NCBI GenBank assembly: GCA_016710525.1
Contig: JADJVQ010000028.1
Coordinates: 1 to 64,000 of the forward strand
DNA from: Burkholderiaceae bacterium
GTDB lineage: Bacteria; Pseudomonadota; Gammaproteobacteria; Burkholderiales; Burkholderiaceae_E
Length of the DNA: 64,000 nt
Direction of reading: 5' to 3'
In this document: positions 61,886-64,000 of the stretch, piece after piece
Layout: each line of letters starts with the position of its first letter
How positions within the stretch are numbered: position 1 is the stretch's first letter
The notes under the pieces: generated by a model
The model's database searches: none
What the model saw: only the letters and a program-made list of their open reading frames with translations
Told to the model about the DNA's origin: nothing
Translations under genes and position numbers: made by a program

Positions 61886-62977
61886 TCAGCGTGGCGAAAA
61901 ACGCGCCAGCAGGCGCAGGTCGTCGCCGACACGATCGACACTGTGGAAAAAAAGCCGTTGGCGCTCGCTCAGATCCCCCAGTGGCATCAGGTCGAACATG
62001 CCCGCGGCGTCGCCCAGCAGGCTGGGCGCCAGGTAAACCAGGAGTTCGTCGACGCAGGCTTCGCGCACCAGCGACCCGTTCAGCTTGAAGCCGGCCTCGA
62101 CGTGCAACTCGTTGATGCCGCGTGCGGCCAGTTCACGCATCAGCGCGGGCAGATCGACCTTGCCGGCTGCATTGGGCAGCGCAAGCACTTCGCAGCCGCG
62201 GTCGGCCAGCTCGCGTTCCTTGGCGGGGTTGCGGACCGCGCACACGACGAGCGCGCCGCCCTTGAGCAGTTGCGCGCCCAGCGGCACTTCGAGCCGCGAA
62301 TCGACCAGCACCCGCATCGGCTGGCGCGACGTGACGACCTCGCGTGCCGTGAGCCGCGGGTCGTCGTCCCGAACCGTCCCGATGCCGGTGAGGATCGCAC
62401 AGGCGCGGGCGCGCCAGTGATGGCCGTCGGCACGCGCCGCTTCGGCGGTGATCCACTGGCTGCGGCCGTCGTGCAGCGCAGTGCGGCCATCGAGGCTGGC
62501 TGCCACCTTCAGACGGACCCAGGGCAGGCCGCGCGCCATCCGCGACACGAAGCCCGGGTTCAGGTCTTCGGCCTGCTGGCGCAGCAGCCCGCAGCGCACG
62601 TCCACGCCTGCGTCGCGCAGCCGGCCCAGACCCTGCCCGTTGACGCGGGGATTGGGATCCTCCATCGCCGCGACCACGCGCGCCACCCCGGCGTCGATCA
62701 GCGCCTGCGAACACGGCGGGGTGCGGCCGAAATGGCTGCACGGCTCCAGAGTGACATAAACGGTCGCGCCGCGCGCCTGGGGGCCGGCCTGCGCCAGCGC
62801 GAGCACTTCGGCATGGGCTTCGCCGGCGCGCCGATGCCAGCCCTCGCCGACGACAGCTCCGTCCTTCACCACGACCGCGCCGACACGCGGGTTGGGCGTG
62901 GTGGTGTACAGACCTTGCGCGGCCAGCCGCAATGCGCGCGCCATGTGGTCGTGATCGGCTTCGGTGAACATCGTCAT
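61886..62977 (-). CDS. ribD: Bifunctional diaminohydroxyphosphoribosylaminopyrimidine deaminase / reductase
   Basis: ATG 62977 (or 62971) gives about 363 residues. The deaminase half has HAEVLAL and TLEPCSHFGRTPPC for zinc. The reductase half has LPWVRLKVAASLDGRTAL, DDDPRLTAR, RVLVDSRLEVP and ELHVEAGFKLNGSLV, where Gly-Phe-Lys replaces the more usual Gly-Pro-Thr. It carries out the second and third steps of riboflavin synthesis. The longer open frame to 63187 overlaps the divergent gene and is not conserved. Confidence 0.94.
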   Translation of the reverse strand: MTMFTEADHDHMARALRLAAQGLYTTTPNPRVGAVVVKDGAVVGEGWHRRAGEAHAEVLALAQAGPQARGATVYVTLEPCSHFGRTPPCSQALIDAGVARVVAAMEDPNPRVNGQGLGRLRDAGVDVRCGLLRQQAEDLNPGFVSRMARGLPWVRLKVAASLDGRTALHDGRSQWITAEAARADGHHWRARACAILTGIGTVRDDDPRLTAREVVTSRQPMRVLVDSRLEVPLGAQLLKGGALVVCAVRNPAKERELADRGCEVLALPNAAGKVDLPALMRELAARGINELHVEAGFKLNGSLVREACVDELLVYLAPSLLGDAAGMFDLMPLGDLSERQRLFFHSVDRVGDDLRLLARFSPR

Positions 62978-63095
62978 CCGATTGTACCGACTCGAAACAG
63001 CTGGCCCGCCGCCTCCGCTAAACTCGATCCTTCCCCCGGGCCGGCCCATCCGGTCCGTCCCGCCCGATTGCGGCCCCAGCGAGCCAGCCACCACC

Positions 63096-64000
63096 ATGAC
63101 CGCCACTTCCGCCCAGCCCAGCGCCCTGACCGAACGTGTCGGCGGCCACATCCTTGCCGACGCCCTGGCGATCCACGGTGTCGACACCCTGTACGGCGTG
63201 CCCGGAGAAAGCTTCCTGGCCGTGCTGGATGGCTTGTACCGCCATCAGGAGCGCATGCGCTTCATCATCTGCCGTCACGAGGGGGCGGCCTCGTTCATGG
63301 CCGACGCCCATGCCAAGCTCACCGGCCGGCCCGGCGTGCTGATGGTCACGCGCGGCCCCGGCGCCACCAACGGCGCGATCGGCGTGCATACCGCCTTCCA
63401 GGACTCGACACCGCTGATCATGCTGATAGGCCAGGTCGGCAACGAGTTCATCGAACGCGAGGCATTCCAGGAAATCGACTATCGCCGGATGTTCGGCCAG
63501 ATGGCCAAATGGGTGGCCCAGATCGACCGGGCCGACCGCATTCCCGAATACCTGCTGCGCGCATTCCAGACCGCCACCAGCGGGCGGCCCGGGCCGGTGG
63601 TACTGGCGCTGCCCGAAGACATGCTGACCACCCGCGCCACGGTCGCCGACACCGGCCCCTACCAGCCGGTGCGCGCCAGCGCGTCGGCGGACCAGATCGC
63701 CCAGCTGAGCGACATGCTGCGCCAGTCGAAGCGCCCGTTCGTGATTGCGGGCGGCGGCGGCTGGACCCCGGCGGCGGTCGCGAATCTGCGCCTGTTCGCC
63801 GAGCGCAATGCGCTGCCGGTTGGCGTCTCGTTCCGCAACCAGGACGTCTTCGACAACAACCATCCCAATTACGCCGGCGATGTCGGCATCGGCCTGAATC
63901 CCAAGCTGGCCGCGCGGGTCCGCGAATCCGACCTGCTCATCGTGCTGGGCCCGCGCCTGGGCGAGATCACCACCTCGGGTTACACGCTGATCGAAGCGCC
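63096..64000 (+). CDS. Thiamine-diphosphate-dependent enzyme, acetolactate synthase large-subunit-like (3' end cut)
   Basis: ATG 63096 opens a frame that stays open to the right edge (301 codons). TERVGGHILADALAIHGV and LYGVPGESFLAVLDGL are the N-terminal PYR-domain motifs. The catalytic Glu is at residue 62 in CRHEGAASFMADAHAK. GRPGVLMVTRGPGATNG and GRPGPVVLALPEDML follow, and the central domain begins at DQIAQLSDML. The family includes acetolactate synthase, benzaldehyde lyase, oxalyl-CoA decarboxylase and others. The C-terminal cofactor domain is outside the window, so the reaction cannot be fixed. It is divergent from ribD across 118 bases. Confidence 0.85.
   Translation, partial: MTATSAQPSALTERVGGHILADALAIHGVDTLYGVPGESFLAVLDGLYRHQERMRFIICRHEGAASFMADAHAKLTGRPGVLMVTRGPGATNGAIGVHTAFQDSTPLIMLIGQVGNEFIEREAFQEIDYRRMFGQMAKWVAQIDRADRIPEYLLRAFQTATSGRPGPVVLALPEDMLTTRATVADTGPYQPVRASASADQIAQLSDMLRQSKRPFVIAGGGGWTPAAVANLRLFAERNALPVGVSFRNQDVFDNNHPNYAGDVGIGLNPKLAARVRESDLLIVLGPRLGEITTSGYTLIEA

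Overview
The window is GC-rich, almost fully coding DNA from a bacterium. The gene set points to a betaproteobacterium, most likely Burkholderiales: rubA-pilGHIJ-chpA, pyrR-pyrB-pyrC', ribD-ribE ... ribB-ribH-nusB-thiL-pgpA-cinA-recA-recX, and type IVa pilins. That assignment is inferred from gene order and protein families, not from a marker search. No rRNA, tRNA, CRISPR array, insertion sequence or phage gene was seen.

Layout. Bases 1-9463 (minus strand) form an O-antigen or capsule cluster: a Wzm/Wzt ABC exporter, several glycosyltransferases, an O-acyltransferase and a NeuD-like acetyltransferase. On the plus strand, 9523-12297 carries a GT2 enzyme, a WecA/MraY-type initiating transferase and apaH. 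A vapBC pair sits at 12298-12956. From 21081 back to 13098 runs a long minus-strand operon: yqgE, ruvX, pyrR, pyrB, a catalytically dead pyrC', plsC, a phosphomannomutase, an acyl-CoA ligase and a small monooxygenase. phrB (plus) converges on and overlaps the end of chpA. Bases 22797-33155 hold the twitching chemosensory operon rubA-pilG-pilH-pilI-pilJ-chpA. Bases 33303-37065 hold tfpZ and four pilin genes. Bases 37395-41711 hold PP2C, FHA, a CHASE2-cyclase and a cyclic-nucleotide phosphodiesterase. Then come a TerC protein, sucCD, a chemoreceptor, recX-recA-cinA-pgpA-thiL-nusB-ribH-ribB, a plus-strand hybrid kinase, an AsmA protein, an anchored TAXI protein, ribE-ribD and a truncated TPP enzyme.

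Most interesting region. Three near-identical pilins and one divergent pilin lie in tandem. Each has its own sigma-54-type -24/-12 element, and about 125-145 bp further upstream each has a recurring inverted repeat with half-site TGCCGC-N2-TTCGTC that looks like an enhancer-binding site. Three have their own terminators. The array lies between the Chp sensory operon and a cyclic-nucleotide operon (PP2C, FHA, cyclase, phosphodiesterase), so pilus supply, pilus sensing and a likely cAMP module are adjacent.

Quality caveat. Several genes are broken by single-base frame changes: a large multidomain glycosyltransferase (three), a neuD-like gene (one, in a G run) and a GAF/PAS hybrid kinase (one). 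The AsmA gene has no stop at its expected end. Either the sequence carries indel errors or some of these genes are decaying.
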